A stretch of 64,000 bases of DNA from Candidatus Electronema sp. Its GTDB lineage: Bacteria; Desulfobacterota; Desulfobulbia; Desulfobulbales; Desulfobulbaceae. A model generated the notes under the pieces. The model was not told the origin of the DNA. It did not search any database and was given only the letters and a program-made list of their open reading frames with translations. This document shows, in pieces, positions 43,756-52,810 of the stretch. A program made the position numbers and the translations under genes. Location: contig JAPEVH010000069.1 in NCBI GenBank assembly GCA_026645415.1, forward strand, positions 1 to 64,000, read 5' to 3'. Within the stretch, counting starts at the first letter, position 1; every line of letters begins with the position of its first letter.

Positions 43756-44768
43756 GCTTTTTCTCTCAAATCGACAACAATTCGTCCCCGTGTTTGGCCA
43801 GCAAGCATGGCATCAACTGTTTGACTAAGTTGCTCTAAGGTAATCTGCTGACTCAGCTTGACAAGGACATCTTGCAACAACGGGTGCCAAGTTCCGGCGA
43901 GCTTATCCCAGATTTCCTTGCGCCGAGTCAACGGACATTCAGCCGAGTCAATGCCAACCAAGCTGACTCCCCGCAGAATAAAAGGATAAACCGTTAAAGC
44001 GAGGTCACCAGAAGCTGCATTACCGCAGCAAGTGACTATGCCACCATAGCGGGTTGCTTTAATGGCACCTGCCAAGATCTCACCACCAACTGTATCCACT
44101 ACTCCAGCCCAGCGTTCGCGAAGTAGAGCCGCACTTACCCTGCCTGTTGCCTGTTGCCGATTGAGTACGGCAGTACAGCCAAGCTGCTGCAAAAAATCGT
44201 GTTCGCTCTCTTTGCCAGTTACTGCTGTAACAGCAAAACCAAGTTTGGCAAGTAACGCCACAGCCAAAGAACCAACACCGCCAGTGGCTCCTGTGACGAG
44301 CACTGGCCCCTGCTCAGGTCGTAGACCAAAGGCGAGGAGTTTATCTACACATTGGGCCGCCGTGAAGCCTGCTGTGCCGATCTGCATAGTTTCTAGCAGA
44401 GAGAGCTGCTCAGGTTTAGAAAGCACCCAACTTGCTGGAACGCGAATATATTCACCAAAGCCACCCGGTGTATTCATACCAAGATCATAACACATGCAGA
44501 TGACTTCATCACCTGCACTGAACTGTGGCACTGTCGAGAACGCAACCACTCCAGCGGCATCAATACCTGGTGTGTGCGGATATTTTTTTGTTACGCCTCG
44601 GTTACCACTTGCTGATAGAGCATCTTTATAATTAAGCGAGGAAAACTGCACTCGAATCAGCACGTCACCGGGTGGCAGGTCAGCAAGACAGCGTTCTTCA
44701 ATCTTTTGCTGAAAGCCTTCTGCTTGCTCTCGCACTACAAGGGCCTTGAATTTTGTTTGGTCGTTCAT
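43752..44768 (-). CDS. YhdH/YhfP-type NADPH-dependent enoyl (acryloyl-CoA) reductase
   Basis: The product is 338 residues from the ATG at 44768. It is a medium-chain dehydrogenase of the AcuI/YhdH group, with VQFSSLNYKDALSASGNRG, YPHTPGIDAAGVV, GTAGFTAAQCVDKL, the nucleotide loop VLVTGATGGVGSLAVALLAK and GIDSAECPLTRRKEIWDKLA. It lacks the structural zinc lobe, as expected for this group. AcuI detoxifies acryloyl-CoA in DMSP or propanoate metabolism; the real substrate here is unknown. It follows the hybrid kinase by 4 bases. Confidence 0.88.
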   Translation of the reverse strand: MNDQTKFKALVVREQAEGFQQKIEERCLADLPPGDVLIRVQFSSLNYKDALSASGNRGVTKKYPHTPGIDAAGVVAFSTVPQFSAGDEVICMCYDLGMNTPGGFGEYIRVPASWVLSKPEQLSLLETMQIGTAGFTAAQCVDKLLAFGLRPEQGPVLVTGATGGVGSLAVALLAKLGFAVTAVTGKESEHDFLQQLGCTAVLNRQQATGRVSAALLRERWAGVVDTVGGEILAGAIKATRYGGIVTCCGNAASGDLALTVYPFILRGVSLVGIDSAECPLTRRKEIWDKLAGTWHPLLQDVLVKLSQQITLEQLSQTVDAMLAGQTRGRIVVDLREKA

Positions 44769-44772
44769 GAAA

Positions 44773-46395
44773 TTATGTTGCAAGTAACCAGCGTTGTAAG
44801 GTGGCGTTAAGTTGCTCTTTATTAACAGGTTTCGTTAAGTAGTCATCCATGCCAGCCGCAAAGCATTTTTCTTGATCACCACTCATAGCATTGGCGGTCA
44901 TGGCAATAATCAAGCGATGCCTGCCATACAAGTGCTTGCGAAGCTGCTCATTCAGTTCTTCTTCTAACTTAGTAGCGATTTCTGCCGTCAGTGCTTCACC
45001 TTTCTCGAAGGAGCGAATAATTCTTGTTAAGCTGTAACCATCTAGCCGAGGCATCTGCACATCTGAAAGAATGAGATCAAAATCGTCATGTTCCAATAAA
45101 ACATGTAAGGCTTCTATACCATCAGTCGCCTCAGTCACCTGATGTTTGAATTTCTCCAACACCACCCGAAGCAAGAAACGATTAGCTGGATTATCTTCCA
45201 CTAAGAGAATACGCAATGGTTGGACAGTGACTGACTCTGGACTAGAATAAATCGTTGGCAAAGGTACTGCAACAGCCCGACCAAAGATCACCGTAAAGGT
45301 AAAGGTAGATCCCTTCCCTTGTTCGCTTTCAACACTAATACTGCCATCCATCAGTTCACAGAGCTGACGACAGATAGCTAAACCTAATCCGGTGCCACCA
45401 AACTTGCGTGAAACCGAGCTGTCTTCCTGTGAGAAGGCACTAAATATGGAACTAACCTTATCCGCTTTGACACCAATACCCTTATCAATAACAGAAACTT
45501 GTATGGTAAGAGTCTCTGGTCCAGAATCTGCGAGCGTAACCTGAATGCGAATAGGCCCATGCTCAGAAAACTTAATTGCATTACTGAGTAAATTCAGGAT
45601 AATTTGCCGAAAGCGGAGCCTATCGCCTTCCATCGCCTCCGGCACATCTGAAGCTATATCTACAAGGATATCCAGCCCCTTTTCCTTGGATAAAACAGAA
45701 ACCGTGCGAACAGCAGCCTCAACCGCCTCAGCCAAGATAAAGGTATGTTCATCTAACTCCATCTGGCCGGCTTCTATTTTGGAAAAATCAAGAATATCGT
45801 TGATCAGAGAAAGCAGCGAGTCCGCAGAAAGTTTGACCGTTTCCAGATATTTTCGCTGCTGTGCATCAACCGCTTTTTCTAAGGCCAGATCCGTCATGCC
45901 AATAATTGCACTCATTGGGGTACGGATCTCGTGGCTCATATTAGCCAGAAAGACCGACTTAGACTGCGAGGCTGCTTCAGCTCTGAGACGTGCATCTTGA
46001 AGCTGCTGCCGCATTCGCAACAGCTCAATCTGGGTGCTGATTCGGGCGCGAACTATCTCTAGCTTGAAAGGTTTAGTAATGAAATCTACAGCTCCTGCGT
46101 CTAGTCCTTGTAGCTCGTCGCTCTCCTTATCTAAGGCACTGAGAAAGATGACCGGGATATGTTTTGTCCGATTATCAGCTTTTAGACGGCGGCAGACCTC
46201 ATAGCCATCCAAGCCTGGCATCATGATATCAAGCAGAATAAGATCAGGCTGTGGCGGCTGAAGGGCAAGATCTAAACCCTGCTTCCCACCAGTGGCAACC
46301 CTGACGGTGTACTCTGGCGACATGGCCTCGCCAAGGAGCATCAAATTGTCAATGATGTCATCAATGATGAGAAGAGTAGGTTTTCTGTCGCTCAT
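44773..46395 (-). CDS. Hybrid histidine kinase REC-HisKA-HATPase-REC
   Basis: The 540-residue protein is soluble, with no membrane helix. The N-terminal receiver has Asp56 in DLILLDIMMPGLDGYE. A coiled linker leads to the dimerisation box [20 protein letters not shown], then ATPase boxes ([37 protein letters not shown]). A second receiver has LILSDVQMPRLDGYS and the Lys of YLTKPVNKEQL. With a receiver at both ends it acts as a relay hub. A diffusible HPt partner is expected; the protein at 60162 carries one. It heads the reductase-kdsD-cooT gene set. Confidence 0.95.
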   Translation of the reverse strand: MSDRKPTLLIIDDIIDNLMLLGEAMSPEYTVRVATGGKQGLDLALQPPQPDLILLDIMMPGLDGYEVCRRLKADNRTKHIPVIFLSALDKESDELQGLDAGAVDFITKPFKLEIVRARISTQIELLRMRQQLQDARLRAEAASQSKSVFLANMSHEIRTPMSAIIGMTDLALEKAVDAQQRKYLETVKLSADSLLSLINDILDFSKIEAGQMELDEHTFILAEAVEAAVRTVSVLSKEKGLDILVDIASDVPEAMEGDRLRFRQIILNLLSNAIKFSEHGPIRIQVTLADSGPETLTIQVSVIDKGIGVKADKVSSIFSAFSQEDSSVSRKFGGTGLGLAICRQLCELMDGSISVESEQGKGSTFTFTVIFGRAVAVPLPTIYSSPESVTVQPLRILLVEDNPANRFLLRVVLEKFKHQVTEATDGIEALHVLLEHDDFDLILSDVQMPRLDGYSLTRIIRSFEKGEALTAEIATKLEEELNEQLRKHLYGRHRLIIAMTANAMSGDQEKCFAAGMDDYLTKPVNKEQLNATLQRWLLAT

Positions 46396-46521
46396 AAATA
46401 TTTAATCGAAGAGCCGACCAATTCTGATGCTGCCAGCAGAGACAAAAGAAAGGCCATTATTTTTCTGTATCGTATTCCTCTGGCAACAGGTTTATTCTTT
46501 TCATGCAGCCTTTGTGCTCTT

Positions 46522-47751
46522 CTATTTTAGCCGGTATTCGTCAGCACGGCTAATAATGAATTGCTGCCATGAAGGATCGGCAAAAGCGTGAGCAATGGTG
46601 AAGATATCTTTATCGCCTCGACCTGACATATTGATGATGATTGCCTGCTCAGGCGACATCTGTGGTGCCTCTTTAATAGCCTGAACAAAGGCATGAGAAG
46701 ACTCTAAGGCTGGAATGATGCCTTCTGTTTTCATGGTGAGTTGGAGGGCTTCTAAGACTTCCTTATCCGTGGCAGCCTCAAAGCGAACCCGGCCTTTCTC
46801 ACCCAGATCGGCGAGAATCGGCGAAATGCCGACATAGTCCAGACCAGCAGAAATAGAATGGGTGTCGAGCATCTGGCCGTCGCTATCTTGAAGGAAGCGG
46901 CTTTTATAGCCTTGCGCAATTCCAGCTGAAGCCCGATCACTCAACATGCGGCAGGCGTGTTTGCCAGTGTCTAAACCCTTACCACCAGCCTCCACGCCGA
47001 TCAACTCCACACTGCTTTGATCAAGAAAACCTTGAAAAATCCCCATTGCATTGGAGCCGCCACCCACACAGGCATAGACTCGATCAGGCATACGCCCATG
47101 CTGTTCCATAATCTGCCGCTTGGCTTCTTGGCCGATAATTGACTGAAACCAAGCCACCATTTCTGGGAAGGGATGCGGCCCGCAGACCGTGCCAAAGACA
47201 TAATGGGTATTGTCCATACTTGCCACCCAGTCGCGGAAGGCTTCGTTAATCGCGTCTTTAAGGGTGCGCGAGCCGTCTTTCACTGACACCACGGTTGCAC
47301 CCAATTTTTCCATCCAGAAAACATTCGGCCGCTGCCGGGCTACGTCTTCTTCACCCATGTAGATGGTGCAAGCAAGGCCAAAACGAGCGGCCATAGTTGC
47401 TGTGGCCACGCCGTGCTGACCTGCGCCAGTCTCAGCAATGACTCGCGTCTTTCCCATCCGCTTGACCAGCAGCCCTTGCCCCATCACGTTGTTGGCCTTA
47501 TGTGCGCCGGTGTGGTTAAGGTCTTCGCGCTTAATGTAAATCTTTGCCCCGCCAAGATGCTTGGACAGGTTTTCTGCATAAGTCAGCGGCGTGGGACGAC
47601 CAGAGTAATTGGCCATAAAATCAATGTATTCTTGCCAAAACTTGGCATCGGCCTGCGCTGCCTCGTAAGCCGCGTTCAGCTCGACAAAAGTTTGATGCAG
47701 CACTTCCGGGATAAATGCCCCGCCCCATTGACCAAAATATCCTTTTTTCAT
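46522..47751 (-). CDS. trpB: Tryptophan synthase beta chain
   Basis: The 409-residue PLP enzyme condenses indole and serine. The PLP lysine is Lys85 in HTGAHKANN. The phosphate loop is VGGGSNAMGIF, and the start MKKGYFGQWGGAFIPEVLHQ is standard TrpB. No trpA follows, unlike most trp operons. A 59-codon gene upstream ends over the trpB start (CTATGA), so trpB is probably translated by coupling. Confidence 0.96.
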   Translation of the reverse strand: MKKGYFGQWGGAFIPEVLHQTFVELNAAYEAAQADAKFWQEYIDFMANYSGRPTPLTYAENLSKHLGGAKIYIKREDLNHTGAHKANNVMGQGLLVKRMGKTRVIAETGAGQHGVATATMAARFGLACTIYMGEEDVARQRPNVFWMEKLGATVVSVKDGSRTLKDAINEAFRDWVASMDNTHYVFGTVCGPHPFPEMVAWFQSIIGQEAKRQIMEQHGRMPDRVYACVGGGSNAMGIFQGFLDQSSVELIGVEAGGKGLDTGKHACRMLSDRASAGIAQGYKSRFLQDSDGQMLDTHSISAGLDYVGISPILADLGEKGRVRFEAATDKEVLEALQLTMKTEGIIPALESSHAFVQAIKEAPQMSPEQAIIINMSGRGDKDIFTIAHAFADPSWQQFIISRADEYRLK

Positions 47752-47927
47752 AGTGTATTATTTTGCAACGCAGGATTCTTGCCTGCGAATTCTGTTTTAT
47801 CTTGGGCGAAAAAAATCGGGCCGTGTTTTTTTAGCATTAGGTCAAGCTCTTCTCTGATAATGCGGCGGACAACCGGTTCTAATGCCTTGACAAATTCATC
47901 AATCAGTGCTGTGTTGACTGCCTGCAT
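47748..47927 (-). CDS. Small helical protein overlapping the trpB start
   Basis: This is a 59-residue protein with GGAG 7 bases before the ATG (47927). The sequence starts MQAVNTALIDEFVKALEPVV, then RRIIREELDLML and KKHGPIFFAQDK. One amphipathic helix dominates. It ends with the TGA that overlaps the trpB ATG by 2 bases. No family is recognised. With the 80-residue gene 16 bases upstream it may be part of a small two-gene module. Confidence 0.6.
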   Translation of the reverse strand: MQAVNTALIDEFVKALEPVVRRIIREELDLMLKKHGPIFFAQDKTEFAGKNPALQNNTL

Positions 47928-47943
47928 TTTCTATCTCCATTAG

Positions 47944-48186
47944 TTACGTTACGCATAATTCATACTCGCCTTGGCTAGCACGTTCAATAGGGTCATCATG
48001 TAAACAGCCATAAGTTTCCCGAATGAACTTTTCCCAATCCATTGTTGTTTTAACCGCAACAATGCCTGCATCAGAAAGTAGCTCTCCTGCGGGAAGCTCG
48101 AAGACCTTAATGATATTATACAGAGCAGTTAAATGTTCATCCCGTACCTTGTCTATTTCATTTTTCAGTAACTGTCTGGTGATCAT
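47944..48186 (-). CDS. Small antitoxin-like protein
   Basis: The product is 80 residues from the ATG at 48186, chosen for the clear AGGAG 6 bases upstream. The frame continues to 48252. An N-terminal helical part (MITRQLLKNEIDKVRDEHLT and YNIIKVFEL) is followed by a tail, DWEKFIRETYGCLHDDPIER and GEYE. That tail resembles antitoxins of PIN-type toxins. No PIN gene is adjacent; the next gene is the 59-residue protein. An orphan or unusual antitoxin is the best guess. Confidence 0.55.
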   Translation of the reverse strand: MITRQLLKNEIDKVRDEHLTALYNIIKVFELPAGELLSDAGIVAVKTTMDWEKFIRETYGCLHDDPIERASQGEYELCVT

Positions 48187-48393
48187 ACTTTCTCCTTTGC
48201 AGGTTATGGAGACTTCCTGCTCACCTGAACTGTGATTTTCCGGCTGCTCCAATCCACATTTAGGACGTAGATAAAAAAACGCCTACAGCTAACTTGAATT
48301 CCTCAATATAATCCTACCACCAAGGTGCGACTCGATGACTGTTTGCTATCAGGCGCGATAGCACTGCAAATAAAGGTGCAAAACCAAGTGCCT

Positions 48394-49017
48394 TTATTTT
48401 TCTGAATTAATTTCATTTGTTAGATTTTTTATTATTTTGGCTGGATTTCCAGCTACTAGAACGTTTTCTGGAACATGTTTTGTGACAACGGAATGTGCAG
48501 CTACTATCGAATTCTTACCGATTGTCACACCCTTTAATATTAGAGAATTCATTCCAACCCAAACATTTTCTTCTATCAAAATTGGCGCACTATTAGGTAA
48601 TTTACGACGTTCCTCAACGTCAATAGATACTCTGTGCGAATCATTATCAACGATTTTTGAACCTGGTCCGAACATACAAAAACGTCCTATTGATACTGAA
48701 GTTCTGCAGTGAATCATTGTTCCATTTAAATTGCAGTCACTACCAATAGAAATCACTGATTCCTTGCAATGACATTGCAACCCTGTTCTGTATGGCTCTC
48801 CTCCAGGATAAGAGTTTAAATTTACTCTATTTCCAATGATAATTTTTCCCTCATTTTTCAAAACAATCCTATTTACTCTAATTTTTTTTCCATATTTCAC
48901 ACCAAACATCTTCAGCTTAACATGCAGAATGAGAAGATGAGGTATTTTAGTTAGTTTTGATAATTTCATATAAAAATCTAAATAAAAGTAAAGAAATCGC
49001 TTGAATCGGCCTATCAC
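48394..49017 (-). CDS. Hexapeptide-repeat acyltransferase (WcaF/LbH family)
   Basis: The product is about 207 residues. The start GTG at 49017 is uncertain, and an ATG at 48969 (MKLSKLTK) is possible. The left-handed beta-helix repeats are IIIGNRVNLNSYPGG, VISIGSDCNLNGTMIHCRTS, VSIGRFCMFGPGSKIVDND and IEENVWVGMNSLILKGVTIG, then KNSIVAAHSVVTKHVPENVL and AGNPAKII. The catalytic-type His is in DNDSH. Such enzymes acetylate sugars of surface polysaccharides. The AT-rich composition differs strongly from the neighbours, and it lies alone between regions of eroded repeats, so it is probably transferred. Confidence 0.85.
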   Translation of the reverse strand: MIGRFKRFLYFYLDFYMKLSKLTKIPHLLILHVKLKMFGVKYGKKIRVNRIVLKNEGKIIIGNRVNLNSYPGGEPYRTGLQCHCKESVISIGSDCNLNGTMIHCRTSVSIGRFCMFGPGSKIVDNDSHRVSIDVEERRKLPNSAPILIEENVWVGMNSLILKGVTIGKNSIVAAHSVVTKHVPENVLVAGNPAKIIKNLTNEINSEK

Positions 49018-49395
49018 CGGCCAGAGGCCAGGGCTTTACGCCCGATTCATGGCTTCGCCACCGCGATTTCAAAAACATTTTTTAGGCGGAGCCAAATGAT
49101 ACCCTCGCCCAAAGGCGGCTGTTAAATTCTATAAAACCTTGCATTTCAGGGTGTTGAATGTAACAATCTGACAATCAGGCCACTTATTCGGCTTTTCGGT
49201 GTCACAGATCATCGCACCGGAAAGCTGGCCTTGCCCGCAACTAAGGCGCAAAAACGCCAAGAAGGTCGTTCATGCCCGATAGTCGTAGGGCCGCATCAGT
49301 ATTCATCTTATCGTATTATTTTTATTATTTTTTAATTAGAATTGAACAGCCCTGCCGCCCAAAGGGCGCGGTTAGCCAAGGTGCAATTTATATTT
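49018..49395. other. Gene-free region with paired hairpins
   Basis: This 380-base gap holds two similar hairpin blocks, CGCC-CAAA-GGCG at 49106-49117 and CGCCC-AAA-GGGCG at 49356-49368. Each is followed by a GGTTA/TGTTAA stretch. There is also a GGCG-CAAAAA-CGCC palindrome near 49248. The duplicated, diverged blocks flank nothing coding. I read them as eroded copies of a small dispersed repeat next to a transferred acyltransferase. Confidence 0.45.
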
Positions 49396-51093
49396 TTACT
49401 CAAAACAAGTTTCTTCTGCGGCGATTTCTTCCATTGCATCCGCCGACCATACCTGATTACGACCATGTTCCTTGGCATAATACATCGAAGAATCAGCAGA
49501 CTGGATGAGTCCATACATGGACTGGGCATATTCTGGAAAAGAGGTAACCCCAATGCTGGCCGTAACTTGAATATGGTTTTCCGTTTCTGCTGCCATGATC
49601 TTGCACCGCAAGCGTTCAGCCAGCTCCTTAGCTTCGTTTAATCCAGTTTCTGGCAAAATAACAACAAACTCTTCGCCGCCATAACGAGCTGCATAGTCTA
49701 TTTTGCGAATAGACTCGTTTACTGTAGCAGTAATGCAGCGCAACACATTATCTCCTTCAAGATGACCATGCTGGTCATTAACCATCTTGAAATGATCTAT
49801 ATCAAGTAGAAGAACGGACAATTCATGATTGTAACGAGTTGATCGGTTGATATCGTTTGTTAATTTTTGCTCTAAGATGGTGCGATTATACAGCCCAGTC
49901 AGAGGGTCATGGGCAGCTAGGTATTGCAACTTTTGCTGCAAGTCAAGTTGCGCTGTAACATCTTGCCCTGTACAGAGTAAGCCTACGATTTTACCATCTT
50001 TCTGCTTTAGTGTTTTGTCATACCATGAGATATATCTCTTCTGACCATCTTTTGTTATAATTGGATTGATATTTCCAGCAGTTTGGATAGTGCTGATAGC
50101 TTTTTTAAATGTTTCTTGTATTTTTTTCCAATCATCGGTGGGCAGGAAAGTTTGAAACCAGTTTTTTCTCCTTACCTCATCAAGGGTATATCCGCTTATT
50201 TTCTCCATATATTTATTAAAGGTGCGGATCGTACCATCGGGATTCAAAACAAGAATAATCGTTTGGGCGGTTTCAATCAGGCTTTTTGAAAAATCACGTT
50301 CGGCAATCAGCTCCAGTTCCATCTGGAGTCGTTCCGTTATATCTTGATTCACGGCTACAGCACCTTCAAGCTGCTGCTCATCATCTACAATTGGCACGGC
50401 CCAGTTAAGAATTGTCTTTCTGGTGCCATCAAAACACTCTATATCAACCTGTTCCTCTAGCGATGCCTCACCATTACGAATTACCCGAGATATAGCCCAT
50501 TCATCAGGACTAATCAATTTATCTGTTCCTGACCACCACGCTTTATACTGATGAAATTCATCAGGTTTAACATAACGTGCTCCCTGCCAAATATGCTTTC
50601 CAGCAGGATTTCCATAGGTTACTTTTCCTTTGCTGTCTGTAAGCCAGATTCCAAGAGGGATTGTCTCTAAAATTTTCTTTAATAAGATTTCATTCTTTCG
50701 TAATGCTGCTTCAGCTTGTTCTCGTTCTTGTACCTCCTGCTGGAGGTTCTCTATTTTACTCCGCATTTTTTTCCTAAGAAAGCAGATCCACAGCGTAGCT
50801 GTGAGGAAAGAGAGAACAAGAATAATAAAAATAGCAAGTTCAAGAAGTTGCTGTGAAGGAGATTCTGTGTTTACATGCCGACAGATATGCCAAGGTTTAA
50901 TAAATAGCTTCTCATCAAAGAACTCTGGAATAGATTGGGCTTCTTGGATGCCAACCTCTTTAGTTAGTTTGGTTATTGTGACTAAGGGTTGGGAATAAAA
51001 CTCGTATGACCAAGCTGGATAAGAAGATAAAAAGAGTCCTGTAAGGAGAGAAAAAAACCGGAACAATGAAAGGCGTATACGGTATCTATCCAC
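49396..51093 (-). CDS. Membrane diguanylate cyclase with two PAS domains
   Basis: The product is 565 residues from the GTG at 51093; a TTG at 51120 overlapping the upstream gene is the alternative. An N-terminal signal-anchor helix (LFRFFSLLTGLFLSSYPAWS) and a second helix (AIFIILVLSFLTATLWICFL) flank a periplasmic loop. A coiled coil and two PAS domains follow (IPLGIWLTDSKGKVTYGNPA and IILVLNPDGTIRTFNKYMEK), then GGDEF with HDPLTGLYNRTILEQ and YGGEEFVVILP. The GGEEF site is intact, so it should make c-di-GMP. Confidence 0.9.
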   Translation of the reverse strand: MDRYRIRLSLFRFFSLLTGLFLSSYPAWSYEFYSQPLVTITKLTKEVGIQEAQSIPEFFDEKLFIKPWHICRHVNTESPSQQLLELAIFIILVLSFLTATLWICFLRKKMRSKIENLQQEVQEREQAEAALRKNEILLKKILETIPLGIWLTDSKGKVTYGNPAGKHIWQGARYVKPDEFHQYKAWWSGTDKLISPDEWAISRVIRNGEASLEEQVDIECFDGTRKTILNWAVPIVDDEQQLEGAVAVNQDITERLQMELELIAERDFSKSLIETAQTIILVLNPDGTIRTFNKYMEKISGYTLDEVRRKNWFQTFLPTDDWKKIQETFKKAISTIQTAGNINPIITKDGQKRYISWYDKTLKQKDGKIVGLLCTGQDVTAQLDLQQKLQYLAAHDPLTGLYNRTILEQKLTNDINRSTRYNHELSVLLLDIDHFKMVNDQHGHLEGDNVLRCITATVNESIRKIDYAARYGGEEFVVILPETGLNEAKELAERLRCKIMAAETENHIQVTASIGVTSFPEYAQSMYGLIQSADSSMYYAKEHGRNQVWSADAMEEIAAEETCFE

Positions 51094-51098
51094 AATTT

Positions 51099-52667
51099 TT
51101 ATTTTTTTTGTCTTCTGCAAGCCACGGCAAAATCCTCTGGGAAATGGCTACTGATATACCGATGCTGCGCCTCGCTAAAAGCTCCCATTGACCACGGCAG
51201 CTTAGGCAGAAAGGCATAAAGCAGCCGCTGGCCGTTCTGGATGCCAATCCGTTTAGGATATTCAATAGAGGTTACCATTTTTGCCCCTAGCTTGGCAAAA
51301 ATATGTTGAGCGAGCAGGATACCTTGATCAATAGACTGGCGCACGGCTGTATTCGCCTCTAAGACATTACCCACTGGCTGGCCATCAGCATCAGCAATGA
51401 CCATTAATTGCAGCTCCCACTGCGAGGTCTGGGCCTTGGGTACAAAGAGCAGGACGTTTCCATCCTCATGAATAATCAAACTCCGCTCTTTCTCAGCATC
51501 ACGGTCAGGGCGTGTATTCTCGCGGATACAGCGAAGATAATCGCAGAAAAAGTCGCTGCCATAGTCTTGTTGATATCGCTCAATGACATCTACTATTTGA
51601 TCGCCACAGCTATAGCTTGGCATTGCGCCTTCATCCAACAAATCAACATGTTCTGGCGTGAGTGCATACTGCTGATGAATCATCTGATGCGAGGCATGGA
51701 GTCGATAGCCAGAACTAGAAAAATCATAGCCAAAATTCCAGCCCCAGAGCGTAGCCGGATGCTGCTGGTTTTGCGCCATTACTGCCAGCACCTTTTGCCG
51801 TAGATGCTCTAATTCCTCTTCAGTTAAGCTGCGTTGCGATACATTCAGCGGTATTCCGAACTGTTCAGCTAAGACCAAGAGCATCCGCTGATAGTAAAGA
51901 TGACGAAGACCCTGTATATCTGTTCCTGTTAACTCGCTCGTGCGATAGCGGATTGCATCATGAGCCATGTTAGCTGCGTAATGGCCCCAAGGGATGTACG
52001 AATTGCGGCGCAGATATTCAAAAACATGCGTTTCCTCTTGTGCAAAACGACCAACTATCTCACTGTTGCCCTGTACTCCCGGCCGCAGCACCATGACCTC
52101 TTTCCAGCGATCAGGAAGATATGGATTATTAGCAATGGTTTCAAACAGCTCAAAGTCATCAATATCCGCTTGGCCGGGACGTAGATAGTGCAAACCAATT
52201 GGCTCACCGTCCGCAGCAAATTCCATTTTGCAGCAATTTTTGGCCAAGAGCATCAGTTCTGCTGGATCCGTAGAATTGGCAGCAAGAGCATATTTGATGG
52301 GCTGGGGCAAATGCTTGATGATCGCTTCTGGTTCGGCAATATCGGCAAGAGATTTGACAAGTGAACAATCTGACGGCACGGCAATGTGAATCATGCTTGG
52401 ATCAGCCGCCCGCGCTGCGGCCCAGCCAGAATCAATATAGGTTGTCCCATAAAAGGGAAAAGCGTTAGGAATTTCGTAGATCCAGCGACCTGCTTGTTCT
52501 TCCACATCACTAGCTGGGAAATTGGCATGATTGTCAGTAATCGTGCCATCTGGTAATTTGCCTAATTGGAAACGGAAATCTTGGTCGCGTACATTACGAA
52601 CCCTGTAGCTGGGGCGATGTAGGCCGACTTTAAATTTGCCCGTTGATGTCACACAGGTTTTCAGCAT
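51099..52667 (-). CDS. Uncharacterised conserved 522-residue protein
   Basis: It has no signal peptide or membrane helix. Notable blocks are FGVGLHRP-like FKVGLHRPSYRVRN, IYEIPNAFPFYGTTYIDSGW, LVKSLADIAEPEAIIKHLPQ, KYALAANSTDPAELMLLAKN and LVLRPGVQGNSEIVG. His-rich parts follow (YRLHASHQMIHQQYALTPEH), then GNVLLFVPKAQTSQWELQLM. The last two parts faintly recall HIT-like galactose-1-phosphate uridylyltransferases (HxHHxQY versus HASHQMIHQQY), but I do not assign the family. It lies directly before the diguanylate cyclase and may be co-transcribed with it. Confidence 0.6.
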   Translation of the reverse strand: MLKTCVTSTGKFKVGLHRPSYRVRNVRDQDFRFQLGKLPDGTITDNHANFPASDVEEQAGRWIYEIPNAFPFYGTTYIDSGWAAARAADPSMIHIAVPSDCSLVKSLADIAEPEAIIKHLPQPIKYALAANSTDPAELMLLAKNCCKMEFAADGEPIGLHYLRPGQADIDDFELFETIANNPYLPDRWKEVMVLRPGVQGNSEIVGRFAQEETHVFEYLRRNSYIPWGHYAANMAHDAIRYRTSELTGTDIQGLRHLYYQRMLLVLAEQFGIPLNVSQRSLTEEELEHLRQKVLAVMAQNQQHPATLWGWNFGYDFSSSGYRLHASHQMIHQQYALTPEHVDLLDEGAMPSYSCGDQIVDVIERYQQDYGSDFFCDYLRCIRENTRPDRDAEKERSLIIHEDGNVLLFVPKAQTSQWELQLMVIADADGQPVGNVLEANTAVRQSIDQGILLAQHIFAKLGAKMVTSIEYPKRIGIQNGQRLLYAFLPKLPWSMGAFSEAQHRYISSHFPEDFAVACRRQKK

Positions 52668-52810
52668 GGCAGAGAGCCGACAGGAGCTGGAAAGAAATAT
52701 ATTGAGAGAAAAAACGTTGCGCGCTTGATTTTTTTTAGGTCATAATAGACGATATAATATGATTTTTCACCTCATTTTCTCGGAGCATTGACACAGTACC
52801 TCAATAGCCT

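Noticed and set aside
49272-49641. Plus-strand frames over the end of the diguanylate cyclase gene
   Set aside because: Antisense to the GGDEF domain with no domain or start signal.
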